Source: Ureibacillus composti (GTDB lineage Bacteria; Bacillota; Bacilli; Bacillales_A; Planococcaceae). From it: a stretch of DNA of 64,000 nt. This document shows, in pieces, positions 8,867-17,791 of this stretch. A program made the position numbers and the translations under genes. The DNA is taken from contig JAUCEP010000002.1 of the NCBI GenBank assembly GCA_030348875.1, positions 3,303,001 through 3,367,000 on the forward strand. The letters are read 5' to 3'. The stretch's first letter is position 1. Each line of letters starts with the position of its first letter. The notes under the pieces were generated by a model. It was not told the DNA's origin and did no database searches. It saw only the letters and a list, made by a program, of their open reading frames with translations.

Positions 8867-9329
8867 TGTGGTACCCCCTACAAAACGTAAACAATGATCA
8901 TGAATTGTTTAAGTAAGCTAACTTAGTTAAACTTATATGTTTTAAAAGTAGCAATTATCCAATAAAGCGACACAATTCCCTACTAGATTAGAATTTTTTA
9001 CAAAATTATATATAATACCTATCATACCATTGTATGTTTGAATTAGGCAACATAACCATCGAGTTAAAGCCAATTCATTACTTGAATTTACCTTCCTATG
9101 TAAGTAGCTCGCGCGGGAAATATGCTGTTATTTGACGAATTTTATTAGTTCATAAAATTTTAAATTAATGTAAAATTGAGGAAGATAACAAGTTTAGAGG
9201 AGAATGAATCGAAGAAATTTATGTTATATTTTATTGATGATTGTGTTTCATGGAAAGCTTATTACTATCATAATGTAACCTGGAACTTATTTACGCAAAT
9301 CAGTAGCTGATCATGAAAGGAACGAATTT
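8867..9329. other. Divergent intergenic region zapA/rnhC
   Basis: 463 bp between two divergent genes. It must hold promoters for both, but I find no hexamer pair good enough to call. No tRNA or clear terminator is seen. A 24-codon frame at 9204 has its Shine-Dalgarno too close to the ATG and is not called. Confidence 0.4.
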
Positions 9330-10277
9330 ATGTCAAATATCGTATTAGTACTTTCACATGAAAAACAAAAGGAAGTGGAAGCATATTATTCAGCTTCTAA
9401 GGTTGACCGGAATGCACCCGGAGTAATCTTTGCTGCCAAACTCCCTGATACTGCTATAACCGTCTACAAATCAGGCAAAGTGATGTTTCAAGGAAGTGGA
9501 GCTGAAAGAGAGGCAAGTAAATTTGGAATAGTTAACACTACTACTTCCCCTCAATCAAATTCTCCAGTTAAAACTAAAGGGGACAAACTTCCGGAAGATT
9601 TCCACATCATGTCCGTTATAGGATCCGATGAAACTGGAACTGGGGACTATTTTGGCCCAGTTACCGTTGCAGCAGTATACGTACCAAAAGATAAAATTGA
9701 GCTGATTCGCGAGCTTGGCGTAAAAGACTCTAAAATGCTGACAGATCAAATCATGTTAAAAATGGCAAAGGATATAATGCTTGTCTGCCCATACAGTATC
9801 TTAACTTTAAACAATACCAAGTATAATGAAATTCAGGGAAAAGGCTATTCACAAGGTAAAATAAAAGCAATGCTCCATAATCAGGCATTAAAACATGTTT
9901 TAAAAAAAATCGAGCCGGAAAAACCAGATTATATTTTAATCGATCAGTTTGCTGAACGTGATACTTACTATAAGCACATTAAAAATGAAAAGGAAATAAT
10001 CCGTGAAAATGTATTATTTTCAACGAAAGCTGAGCAATTTCATGTCGCTGTAGCTGCCGCTTCAATTTTAGCGCGCTATGCCTTTTTAAAAGAAATGGAT
10101 CGTCTTTCTTCCGAAGTTGGGATTACCCTACAAAAAGGTGCAAGTAATAAAGTAGACGAAATGGCCGCAAAGATCTGGCTAAAACATGGAGAAGAACAAT
10201 TAAAATCGATTAGTAAATGGCACTTCGCCAATACGGAGAAAGCAAAGAAGATTATCAACTTAAAACGTAAAAAATAA
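9330..10277 (+). CDS. rnhC: Ribonuclease HIII
   Basis: RNase HIII cleaves RNA in RNA:DNA hybrids, including R-loops and Okazaki primers. It has 315 residues (B. subtilis RnhC 313). The N-terminal 85 residues form the TBP-like substrate-binding domain typical of HIII. The catalytic domain begins with GSDETGTGDYFGPVTVAAVY, giving the Asp-Glu pair, followed by VKDSKMLTD, ILIDQFAERD and the helix VAAASILARYAF. Start ATG 9330 has GAAAGGAA upstream. It is divergent from zapA, as in B. subtilis, where rnhC is next to zapA. Confidence 0.95.
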   Translation: MSNIVLVLSHEKQKEVEAYYSASKVDRNAPGVIFAAKLPDTAITVYKSGKVMFQGSGAEREASKFGIVNTTTSPQSNSPVKTKGDKLPEDFHIMSVIGSDETGTGDYFGPVTVAAVYVPKDKIELIRELGVKDSKMLTDQIMLKMAKDIMLVCPYSILTLNNTKYNEIQGKGYSQGKIKAMLHNQALKHVLKKIEPEKPDYILIDQFAERDTYYKHIKNEKEIIRENVLFSTKAEQFHVAVAAASILARYAFLKEMDRLSSEVGITLQKGASNKVDEMAAKIWLKHGEEQLKSISKWHFANTEKAKKIINLKRKK

Positions 10278-10313
10278 GAAGAAGGGGCAAAATAATTGCC
10301 CCTTCTTCTTATT
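10276..10313. terminator. Bidirectional terminator rnhC / isochorismatase-like gene
   Basis: AAGAAGAAGGGGCAA and its complement TTGCCCCTTCTTCTT flank a short loop. Flanking A and T tracts let it act on both strands. The stem overlaps the last codons of the convergent hydrolase gene. Confidence 0.85.
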
Positions 10314-10848
10314 TAATTAACTTGCTTATTGCTTTAAACGTATCGCCCTTAGCAATTTGTTGCATTTCATATAGTGCCATTTCTACGCTAGTTACTTTCG
10401 CTCCTAATTGCGTCATTTTTTGAATACCAATTTGACTATTTCGTTCAGTACGTGATGAAACACAATCAACCAACACTTCTACCTCATAATTGTTTGCTAA
10501 TAAATGAGCAGCTGTTTGATAAACACAAATATGCGATTCAATTCCCGCAATCAATACTTTCTTTCTTCCTGTTGCTTCTAGCTGTGTAACAAATTCTGGT
10601 GTATCATAGGCACTAAAAGTAATTTTTTCAATCGGCGTTAAATCCGTGAGATGTTGTGAAATTTGTTCTACAGTAGGCCCAAGCCCTTTTGGATATTGCT
10701 CTAACCAAAGTACAGGTAAATCTAGCAATCTAGCACCTACTGTTACTTTCTCAATATTATTAAGAATAAATTCACTTTCGTTTACAATTTGAGCTAGTTT
10801 TCCTTGAATATCAATTAAAACTAGAACCGTATCATTTGATTGAAGCAT
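10309..10848 (-). CDS. Isochorismatase-like cysteine hydrolase (YcaC type)
   Basis: A 179-residue cysteine hydrolase of the isochorismatase superfamily. The substrate cannot be named from sequence. The catalytic triad pattern is visible: Asp in VLVLIDIQGKL (about residue 13), a Lys in IEKITFSAYD (about 77), and the nucleophile Cys in IAGIESHICVYQTA (about 110) followed by the characteristic cis-peptide-type turn. The last third, VLVDCVSSRTERN, is also typical. Start ATG 10848 has AAAGGAGA upstream. It is convergent with rnhC and shares its terminator. It is monocistronic, so context gives no pathway hint. Confidence 0.8.
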   Translation of the reverse strand: MLQSNDTVLVLIDIQGKLAQIVNESEFILNNIEKVTVGARLLDLPVLWLEQYPKGLGPTVEQISQHLTDLTPIEKITFSAYDTPEFVTQLEATGRKKVLIAGIESHICVYQTAAHLLANNYEVEVLVDCVSSRTERNSQIGIQKMTQLGAKVTSVEMALYEMQQIAKGDTFKAISKLIK

Positions 10849-11040
10849 TTGATATCTCCTTTTTTCACTTTTTACTTTCTTACACTTTAAAATTATAATG
10901 ATAAAAATATTAAACTACTTATTACATATTTTCTAGAAAAAAGAAATATTCCCTTCTTCAGATCCGGTAATTTTATACCATACCATACAGGTACTGAATG
11001 CATTTTGATTGATTCATCAACTTCCATGAAAACTATATTG

Positions 11041-11069
11041 TTTACATTTTGTTTACAGACAAATAAAAT
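11041..11069 (+). promoter_or_regulatory. SigA-like promoter of the 156-residue membrane protein gene
   Basis: TTTACA (11041-11046), 17-bp spacer, TAAAAT (11064-11069), about 55 bp before the ATG. Confidence 0.5.
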
Positions 11070-11125
11070 TTACTTATTTAATAATAAGACCTACTTCTTT
11101 GTATTAAAGAGAGGAATTGAAATTT

Positions 11126-11596
11126 ATGCTTAAACTAAGTTGGCTAATAAGTCTAGGAATTACTTTAATCGGATTTTTAATTATTCAACAATTTTTTACC
11201 ATACAACCTGAAGGGGTTTCCGCTAATGGCAATTTAGGTTTAGTTGGAATCGTAATTGTCACTCCATTTTTACTTTTAAGCCTTTTTACTACGTATCGCT
11301 TTTTCCTTGTACGGATTAAAGAAGGGAAAGACAAAGTAATGAAAATTATTACAATCTTTGGTGGACTTTTTATGATTGCAGTTCTATTCTACCTTGTGAT
11401 TGATTATAAAAACACTGTCATTACTTCATTGGAAACCAATATTAAAATCGATAAGTTTTCACAAATGAATGAATTTACATATGATATTTTCTTTAATTTT
11501 TACACGTATGCCCTAGTACATACAGTTAGTGGAGTCATCGGCACAATAGTTGGCTTCATTCAGTCAAAGATAATAAAAGAAGAGTTAGCCAAATAA
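11126..11596 (+). CDS. Hypothetical membrane protein, four predicted spans
   Basis: I do not recognise a family. The 156-residue product has four hydrophobic segments: about 3-22, 38-58, 76-96 and 128-150. Short charged loops (RIKEGKDKVMK after the second) fit a small polytopic membrane protein. I place the start at ATG 11126, eleven bases after GAGAGG; a TTG three codons upstream lies almost on top of that ribosome site. It is monocistronic, with its own promoter and a short inverted repeat after the stop. It is convergent with pheT. Confidence 0.7.
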   Translation: MLKLSWLISLGITLIGFLIIQQFFTIQPEGVSANGNLGLVGIVIVTPFLLLSLFTTYRFFLVRIKEGKDKVMKIITIFGGLFMIAVLFYLVIDYKNTVITSLETNIKIDKFSQMNEFTYDIFFNFYTYALVHTVSGVIGTIVGFIQSKIIKEELAK

Positions 11597-11615
11597 AGGC
11601 AACTCTTCTTTTCTA
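11578..11615. terminator. Terminator after the membrane protein gene
   Basis: AAGAAGAGTTGCC and GGCAACTCTTCTT form an 11-13 bp stem around the TAA stop, followed by TTCT. The reverse strand also ends in a pyrimidine tract, so it may serve pheT. Confidence 0.65.
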
Positions 11616-11664
11616 ATTTCAGTATTACTAATATATTAAGCCCAGGTAAAGCAATTACTTTAGC

Positions 11665-14073
11665 TTATCGTACTTCTGCACCCGCTTCAGATAATGCTTT
11701 TAATACTTTATTATGGGCATTTACTACTTCATCATCCGTTAACGTACGTTCTGGATCAAAGTACGTTAATGAGAAGGCAACAGATTTTTTACCAGCTTCC
11801 ATCTTATCACCTTCATATACATCGAACACTTTTACATCTTTTAATAATTTTGTTCCAGCGTCACGAATAACTTTCTCGATTTCTCCCGCTGGTTTATTGC
11901 GGTCAAGTTCTAATGCGATATCACGAGTAACTGCTGGGAAGCGAGGCACAGCAGAATATACTAACTCTTCTGTTACCGTTTCAATAATTGCTTTTAAGTT
12001 TAATTCAGCAACGAATGTTTCTTTTAAATCATATTTCTTACGTTCTATCGGGTGAAGTCCACCGATAAGTCCAACTTTTTCACCATCAAGTAGTATAGCT
12101 GCTGTTTGACCTGGATGTAATCCATCGACAGATGCTTTTTTGTAAGAAACTCGATCAGTTAACCCTAATTTTTCAAATAATCCTTCAACAATTCCTTTTG
12201 CTACAAAGAAATCTGCATTTAATTTCTCACCTTGCCACGAATTGTCAACCCATTTACCTGTTACGATGAAGGAAAGATGTTCTTCTTCATATGGAAGTTC
12301 TTCTGCTGTTTGACCAAGGAATACAGATCCAATTTCATATAAGGAAACTAATTCAGCTGAACGTGCTATATTATAGCTTGCAGCTTCAACTAAATGTGGA
12401 ATTAAGCTTTGACGTAGAGTTGCTCTTTCTTCACTCATTGGCATCAATAGTCTAGTCGTTTCTTCCGCTTTAAGAGCAAATTTTTGTGCCAATTCATCCG
12501 AAGTTAATGAGTACGTTACAGCCTGATAAAGTCCAGCACCTTCCATGAAATTGCGCACTATACGACGTTTCAATTGGTAAGGAGTTAGCCCACCAATTTG
12601 AGTATTTCCTTCAGGAAGGGTAATCGGAATCTCATCATAACCATAGAGCCTTGCGATTTCTTCTACGATATCTTCCTCGATTTTAATATCTTGTCGTCGA
12701 GTTGGGACATCAATAATGAGTAAACCGTTTGCAGCTTCTACATCGAATTTTAATCTTTCTAAAATAGCGAGCATATCTTCTAATGAAATTTTCATTCCTA
12801 GACGAGTATTAATGAAATCAGGTGACACTACTACGCGTGCAGGTGTTTTATCTAATTGATCAACTAGAACAGTACCTTCTAGCACTTCACCATTAGCAAG
12901 TTCGACAAGTAATTGGGCTGCACGTTCTGCTGCAAGGATGACACGGTTTGGATCAACACCTTTTTCAAAGCGAGCAGATGAATCTGAACGTAAGCCAATT
13001 TCTTTTGAAGTACGGCGAACAGATTGACCGTTAAAGTACGCTGCCTCAATTACTACCGTTGTAGTTGACTCAGTAACTTCAGAATTTGCACCACCCATTA
13101 CTCCAGCAATAGCAACTGGTTCTAAACCATTTGTAATCACAAGATTATGATCATTTAATGTACGTTCTTGGTCATCTAATGTAATGATTTTCTCGCCTTC
13201 TTTGGCAAGTCGAACAACGATTTCTTTCGTTTCTAGTGAATCATAGTCAAACGCATGTAATGGTTGGCCATACTCCATTAAAATGTAATTCGTAATATCC
13301 ACTACATTATTATGAGGGCGCACACCAGCAGCCATTAAGTAGTGCTGTAACCAAAGTGGCGATTCAGCAATTTTTACGTTTTTAATTACTTTTGCAGCAT
13401 ACAAAGGATTTTCTTCTAATGCATCAACACGAAGTTTTAAATAATCTTCTGCTTTCTCAGAAACAGTTTCATATTGTACATCCGGAAGTTTTACTTCTTT
13501 CGATAAAATTGCAGCCACTTCATAAGCTACACCAAGCATTGATAAAGCATCTGAACGATTTGGTGTTAAACCTAACTCTAAAACTATGTCACGCAATCCA
13601 ACTAATTCTAATGCATCACTTCCTGGCACTGCATCTTCTGGTAATACATAAATTCCTTCTGCATATGCTTTTGGTACTAAACGGCTTTCTACTCCTAGTT
13701 CTTGCAATGAACAAATCATACCGTTTGATTCTTGACCACGCATTTTTGCCTTTTTAATTTTAATGCCACCTGGTAAGCGTGCACCCGGTAAAGCTACGAT
13801 TACTTTTTGACCAGCATCTACATTAGGAGCACCACAAATAATTTGTCGTACATCCCCTTCACCCACCTCAACTTGACAAACGTTTAATTTGTCTGCATCT
13901 GGATGTTTTTCTTTTGACACAACATACCCAACTACGATGTTTGTCATTCCTTGTGATCGGTCAATTACTGCATCCACTTCAATTCCTGAACGCGTGATTT
14001 TTTCCGCTAATTCTTGTGGTGCTAAACCTTCTATATCAACATATTGTTTTAACCAATTTAATGAAACTAACAT
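11665..14073 (-). CDS. pheT: Phenylalanyl-tRNA synthetase beta chain
   Basis: Large subunit of the alpha2-beta2 PheRS. It binds tRNA-Phe and carries the editing site that removes Tyr. Length is 802 residues (B. subtilis 804). Order of domains: N-terminal EMAP/tRNA-binding fold (about 40-150, with KHPDADKLNVCQVEVG), B3/B4 editing domain (about 210-390, PHNNVVDITNYILMEYGQPL), B5 domain (about 410-480), catalytic-like core (about 490-680) and the anticodon-binding FDX-ACB domain at the end (PRFPAVTRDIALELD, DPERTLTDDEV). It starts 12 bp after pheS and shares its T-box. Confidence 0.97.
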   Translation of the reverse strand: MLVSLNWLKQYVDIEGLAPQELAEKITRSGIEVDAVIDRSQGMTNIVVGYVVSKEKHPDADKLNVCQVEVGEGDVRQIICGAPNVDAGQKVIVALPGARLPGGIKIKKAKMRGQESNGMICSLQELGVESRLVPKAYAEGIYVLPEDAVPGSDALELVGLRDIVLELGLTPNRSDALSMLGVAYEVAAILSKEVKLPDVQYETVSEKAEDYLKLRVDALEENPLYAAKVIKNVKIAESPLWLQHYLMAAGVRPHNNVVDITNYILMEYGQPLHAFDYDSLETKEIVVRLAKEGEKIITLDDQERTLNDHNLVITNGLEPVAIAGVMGGANSEVTESTTTVVIEAAYFNGQSVRRTSKEIGLRSDSSARFEKGVDPNRVILAAERAAQLLVELANGEVLEGTVLVDQLDKTPARVVVSPDFINTRLGMKISLEDMLAILERLKFDVEAANGLLIIDVPTRRQDIKIEEDIVEEIARLYGYDEIPITLPEGNTQIGGLTPYQLKRRIVRNFMEGAGLYQAVTYSLTSDELAQKFALKAEETTRLLMPMSEERATLRQSLIPHLVEAASYNIARSAELVSLYEIGSVFLGQTAEELPYEEEHLSFIVTGKWVDNSWQGEKLNADFFVAKGIVEGLFEKLGLTDRVSYKKASVDGLHPGQTAAILLDGEKVGLIGGLHPIERKKYDLKETFVAELNLKAIIETVTEELVYSAVPRFPAVTRDIALELDRNKPAGEIEKVIRDAGTKLLKDVKVFDVYEGDKMEAGKKSVAFSLTYFDPERTLTDDEVVNAHNKVLKALSEAGAEVR

Positions 14074-14085
14074 ATTCGTACCCCC

Positions 14086-15123
14086 TTACCCTTCTGTTCT
14101 ATGGAATTGTGATAAGAAACGATTGTCATTTGTATAGAAATGACGAATATCATCTACTCCATATTTCAACATAGCAATACGTTCTGCACCGATTCCAAAT
14201 GCAAATCCAGATACTTTCTTCGAATCATATCCAGCCATTTCTAATACATTTGGATGTACCATGCCGGCACCTAAGATTTCAATCCAACCTGTATGTTTAC
14301 ATACGTTACACCCTGAACCACCACATTTATGACATGAAACATCTACCTCAACAGATGGTTCTGTGAATGGGAAGAAGCTTGGACGTAGACGGATTTCTCG
14401 TTCTTCTCCAAACATCTTTTTCGCTAACGCATCAAGAGTTCCTTTTAAGTCACTCATGTGAATATTTTCCCCAATTACTAAGCCCTCAATTTGCATGAAT
14501 TGGTGTGAATGTGTTGCGTCATCATTATCACGACGGAATACTTTACCTGGGCAAATAATTCGAATTGGTTCACCTTTTTTCAGCTCCATTGTACGAGCTT
14601 GAACAGGTGAAGTGTGTGTACGAAGAAGAGTTTCTTCTGTAATATAAAAAGTATCTTGCATATCACGCGCAGGATGACCTTTAGGAAGGTTTAATGCTTC
14701 GAAGTTGTAATAGTCTTTTTCAACTTCTGGTCCTTCTGCAATTTCATAACCCATAGAAACGAATAAATCTTCAATTTCCTCAATAACTCTCGTTAAAGGA
14801 TGACGATTTCCTGTTTTGATTTTACGACCAGGTAATGTAACGTCTACCGATTCTTTTTCTAGTTGTTCCTGAATTGCTTGTTCTTCTAAAACAGCTGCCT
14901 TTTTCTCTAATTCAGCCGTCACATATTCACGCACCGTATTTACTAGTGCTCCCATTTTAGGACGTTCTTCTGGAGATAATTTCCCCATCCCTTTTAATAA
15001 ATCTGTGATTGGTCCCTTTTTTCCTAAGTAAGCGACACGAACTTCATTTAATTCTTTTAAGCTCGTAGCCGCTTGCAATTTCTCTAAAGCTTCTTGTTCT
15101 AATTGCTTTAATTGCTGTTCCAT
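14086..15123 (-). CDS. pheS: Phenylalanyl-tRNA synthetase alpha chain
   Basis: Catalytic subunit of PheRS: Phe + ATP + tRNA-Phe gives Phe-tRNA. It has 345 residues (B. subtilis 344). The N-terminal coiled coil (1-90) is followed by class II motifs: [20 protein letters not shown], motif 2 around [19 protein letters not shown], and motif 3 [33 protein letters not shown] cluster sits in the catalytic part, as in Bacillus PheS. First gene of pheST, behind a T-box leader, so transcription should rise when tRNA-Phe is uncharged. Confidence 0.97.
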   Translation of the reverse strand: MEQQLKQLEQEALEKLQAATSLKELNEVRVAYLGKKGPITDLLKGMGKLSPEERPKMGALVNTVREYVTAELEKKAAVLEEQAIQEQLEKESVDVTLPGRKIKTGNRHPLTRVIEEIEDLFVSMGYEIAEGPEVEKDYYNFEALNLPKGHPARDMQDTFYITEETLLRTHTSPVQARTMELKKGEPIRIICPGKVFRRDNDDATHSHQFMQIEGLVIGENIHMSDLKGTLDALAKKMFGEEREIRLRPSFFPFTEPSVEVDVSCHKCGGSGCNVCKHTGWIEILGAGMVHPNVLEMAGYDSKKVSGFAFGIGAERIAMLKYGVDDIRHFYTNDNRFLSQFHRTEG

Positions 15124-15235
15124 TTGAAAACCTCCTTAAAAAATTTACTGTATCAATTGTTCTTGAAGGATTGTAAGTTTTGAGTTTAGTCGTTTCCTTC
15201 AACTTACATAACCGGTACAATTAAAAATAAGCAAA

Positions 15236-15518
15236 ATAAAAAACCCCATCCCTAAAAAAGGGACGAGGTTTGAATTCGCGGTACCACCCTAGTTATTGCA
15301 CTTCACAATCACTTCATTTACATAACGACAAATTGCCGGCATTCCTTTACAGCAAATTGCTGGTCCCGGAAGCTGCTTACGAGGTGAACTTCGATATTCT
15401 GCACGCTATGTAAGCTTTCAGTCAAGGCTCACATTCCCTAAAACATGCACTGAATATTTACTCTTCTCGCTAGAACGCATTTAATTATTATTTTTTTAAT
15501 AAAGAATAATTTAATAAC
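15236..15518 (-). promoter_or_regulatory. T-box leader of pheST (tRNA-Phe sensing)
   Basis: Minus-strand AGGGTGGTACCGCG (15277-15290) is the T-box sequence. It is followed by a terminator stem AAACCTCGTCCCT/AGGGATGGGGTTT with a T run (15236-15271), and preceded by a long structured stem I. A candidate Phe specifier TTC lies at 15386-15388 (minus strand) in the GAAGTTCACCTCG segment. Confidence 0.93.
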
Positions 15519-15524
15519 AATAAC

Positions 15525-15553
15525 ATTCTACGACAACTAAAGTTTTGTTTCAA
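15525..15553 (-). promoter_or_regulatory. SigA promoter of the pheST T-box transcript
   Basis: Minus-strand TTGAAA (15548-15553), 17-bp spacer, TAGAAT (15525-15530). The inferred start near 15518 gives a leader of about 280 nt before the terminator end. Confidence 0.7.
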
Positions 15554-15633
15554 GTATATGAAATATTACCAAAAAGTGATTATTAATAAATTGATCTCCA
15601 TTATTACCGCATGTTTTTGTAATTTTAGCTAAA

Positions 15634-16395
15634 TTATCGAACAAATTGGTATAACAAAATCCCTGTTGCAACTGCAACATTTAACGATTCAGCTTGCCCA
15701 AAGATTGGGATTATCACATTTTTATCTGTCTTTACAAGTAATTTATGGTCGATTCCACTACCTTCATTCCCTACGATTAAAGCGAATTGATTCGTTGATT
15801 CCACTTCTGTATATTGAATAGCATCATTTAACGCTGTTCCATAAACCGGAACACCTTTAGCTTGTAAATCATCTACCCAATCAAGCAAGTCCCCTTTTAC
15901 AATAGGTATATGGAAATGGGATCCTTGTGCAGAGCGAACGGTTTTTGGGTTATAGGCATCTGCACAGCCTTTCCCTAAAACAACCGCATCAATTCCTACT
16001 GCATCAGCAGTACGAATCATCGTACCAATATTCCCAGGATCTTGAACAGCATCAACCAATAGTACCTTCCGCCATTTAGATTGACTTTCTTCACTTACCT
16101 CAAGTTGTTTACAATGTGCAAATATTCCTTGAGATTGTTCGGTTTCAGCAATTTCCTTAGCGACAGAATCCGAGACTTCAATGATTGTGACATTATCTGT
16201 TGGCCACAGAAGCGGTATTTCTACATCTTCACGAATAATGATTTGCACAACTTGTTCCTTATTCTTTAATGCCTCTTCTACTAAATGAAATCCTTCTACA
16301 ATGAATTCCCCAGTTTTTTCTCTTTCTTTACGGGTAGTCGTAAGTTTTTTCCAATGTTTCACTAATGAGTTTTGTGTCGATTCGATACGTTTCAT
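15634..16395 (-). CDS. ysgA: TrmH/SpoU-family RNA methyltransferase (YsgA-like)
   Basis: SPOUT-class 2'-O-methyltransferase acting on RNA, probably rRNA; the target nucleotide cannot be read from sequence. It has 253 residues. The N-terminal substrate-binding part (SLVKHWKKLTTTRKEREKTG, then FIVEGFHLVEEAL) precedes the knotted SPOUT domain with motif 1 DAVQDPGNIGTMIRTADAVG, motif 2 ALIVGNEGSGI and motif 3 PIFGQAESLNVAVATGILLY, all needed for AdoMet binding. It sits upstream of pheST, where B. subtilis has ysgA, but pheST has its own promoter and T-box. Confidence 0.88.
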   Translation of the reverse strand: MKRIESTQNSLVKHWKKLTTTRKEREKTGEFIVEGFHLVEEALKNKEQVVQIIIREDVEIPLLWPTDNVTIIEVSDSVAKEIAETEQSQGIFAHCKQLEVSEESQSKWRKVLLVDAVQDPGNIGTMIRTADAVGIDAVVLGKGCADAYNPKTVRSAQGSHFHIPIVKGDLLDWVDDLQAKGVPVYGTALNDAIQYTEVESTNQFALIVGNEGSGIDHKLLVKTDKNVIIPIFGQAESLNVAVATGILLYQFVR

Positions 16396-16481
16396 CCTAT
16401 TTAATTAACCGCCTTTTATTTCGTTTCAATTCTTAAAAGTTAATTGTACAGCAATTATTCCATACTGTACAAACCTACACA

Positions 16482-17594
16482 TTACATATTGATGTCTTTT
16501 GAAATTTTCATAAGCTCCTCACCCAATTTTTCGATTTGAGCCTCTACTGTTACTGGGCCAAAGGAAACTCTGAAAAATTGACGTGCTGTGGTTAAGCTGT
16601 AACCCATTGCTAAAATTGCTTTCGTACCAGATGCGCTATTTATATCACATGCACTTCCTGTTGAGATACAAATACTTTCTTCATTTAATTTTAGCATAAC
16701 AAATTGACCTTCTATCCCATTTAAACAAAGTCCACATATACTCGGTAATTGGTTTTCTTTTGGAGCCTCAATTAAAGTGCAGTTAGAGTCTTCAATCAAT
16801 TTACTTAATTGCAAACGTAATTTCCAATAGTAGTTAACATCATATTGAAATTGTTCTACCGCTACTGCCATTGCAACAATAGACGGAGTGTCTACAGTAC
16901 CTCCGCGCACCCCTTTTTCATGGGTGACACCAGGAAATACAGGTGATATTCTGCGTCTTGGATTAATGTAAATCGCTCCACACCCCTTTGGTCCACCTAC
17001 TTTATGTGCGGAAATAGTGATTGCATCGACAAACTTAGAGAATTCTTCAATTGGCAATTTACAGAATGATTGTACGCAATCAACATGATAAGGAATACTG
17101 TGACGCCTTGCTATTTGTGATATTTTTTCCACAGGTTGAATCGATCCAATCTCTGAATTAACATGCTGAATAGTAATCAATACTGTATCTTCACGTATAG
17201 ATTGCTCAAGAAGATCAAGATCTATAATCCCGTCTTGTGTAAATGGGAGTTTCGTAATTTGGTAACCTTCTCGCTCTAACGTGTTCACTGCAGCATGAAC
17301 ACTTGTATGTTCAGCTGCCGATGTAATGATGTGCTTCCCTTTTCCCGCACGAGCTAACGAAAGAATTGCAAAAATATTCCCCTCTGTTCCACTACCTGTA
17401 AAGACGATACCATCTCGGTTTACACCTAATTTATTGGCAATGATAGTTCGTGCATTCTCTAAGTGATAAGCTGCTTCGCCACCTGCATCATGCAAGCTAG
17501 AAGTGTTTCCAAACATATTTTTTGCAGCGTGACTATATGCCTCCACTGCTGCATCAGTCATCGGTGAAGTCGCTGCATAATCAAGATAAATCAT
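16482..17594 (-). CDS. nifS: NifS-type cysteine desulfurase for NAD biosynthesis
   Basis: PLP enzyme that releases sulfur from cysteine, here expected to build the 4Fe-4S cluster of quinolinate synthase NadA (established for B. subtilis NifS). The PLP-binding Lys lies in ITISAHKVGGPKGCG (about residue 198) and the sulfur-accepting Cys in CISTGSACDINSASG. The PLP-stacking His lies in ITSAAEHTSVHAAV. Start is ATG 17594 (MIYLDYAATSPMTD), five bases after GAGGATGG; a longer frame from 17642 covers the ribosome site. 370 residues. It is divergent from nadBCA across a shared 197-bp regulatory region. The repressor gene nadR, usually adjacent, is not here. Confidence 0.92.
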   Translation of the reverse strand: MIYLDYAATSPMTDAAVEAYSHAAKNMFGNTSSLHDAGGEAAYHLENARTIIANKLGVNRDGIVFTGSGTEGNIFAILSLARAGKGKHIITSAAEHTSVHAAVNTLEREGYQITKLPFTQDGIIDLDLLEQSIREDTVLITIQHVNSEIGSIQPVEKISQIARRHSIPYHVDCVQSFCKLPIEEFSKFVDAITISAHKVGGPKGCGAIYINPRRRISPVFPGVTHEKGVRGGTVDTPSIVAMAVAVEQFQYDVNYYWKLRLQLSKLIEDSNCTLIEAPKENQLPSICGLCLNGIEGQFVMLKLNEESICISTGSACDINSASGTKAILAMGYSLTTARQFFRVSFGPVTVEAQIEKLGEELMKISKDINM

Positions 17595-17750
17595 TGGTTT
17601 CCATCCTCGTTTCAAATCAATAAATTTCATCTTAAAAGTCAATTAGATTGTAACAAATTTTTGATGTATTTCGTTAAAACATTCTCTACAAGAGTGGAAT
17701 TTTGCCCATTTTATGTATGAAATAAACTCTTGTAATCTCTTTAATTTTAT

Positions 17751-17780
17751 GTAAAGATATGTGTCAAGACAACTGTAAAG
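17751..17780. promoter_or_regulatory. Candidate NadR/NiaR operator in nifS-nadB region
   Basis: Inverted repeat TGTC-AA-GACA (17762-17771) is flanked by two direct copies of GTAAAG (17751-17756 and 17775-17780), immediately before nadB. The nifS-nadBCA pair is repressed by NadR with nicotinate in B. subtilis. That this is the site is inferred from position. Confidence 0.5.
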
Positions 17781-17791
17781 AAGGTAGCTAA

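Noticed and set aside
9204-9278. 24-codon frame MNRRNLCYILLMIVFHGKLI... before rnhC
   Set aside because: AGAGGAG lies only one or two bases from the ATG, too close for good initiation, and nothing else supports it.
11126-11596. Reading the 156-residue membrane protein as a transporter or immunity protein
   Set aside because: Only hydrophobic spans are visible; no motif supports a function.
15634-16395. Naming the SPOUT methyltransferase rlmB
   Set aside because: The SPOUT motifs do not identify the rRNA target; synteny favours ysgA, so rlmB is not used.
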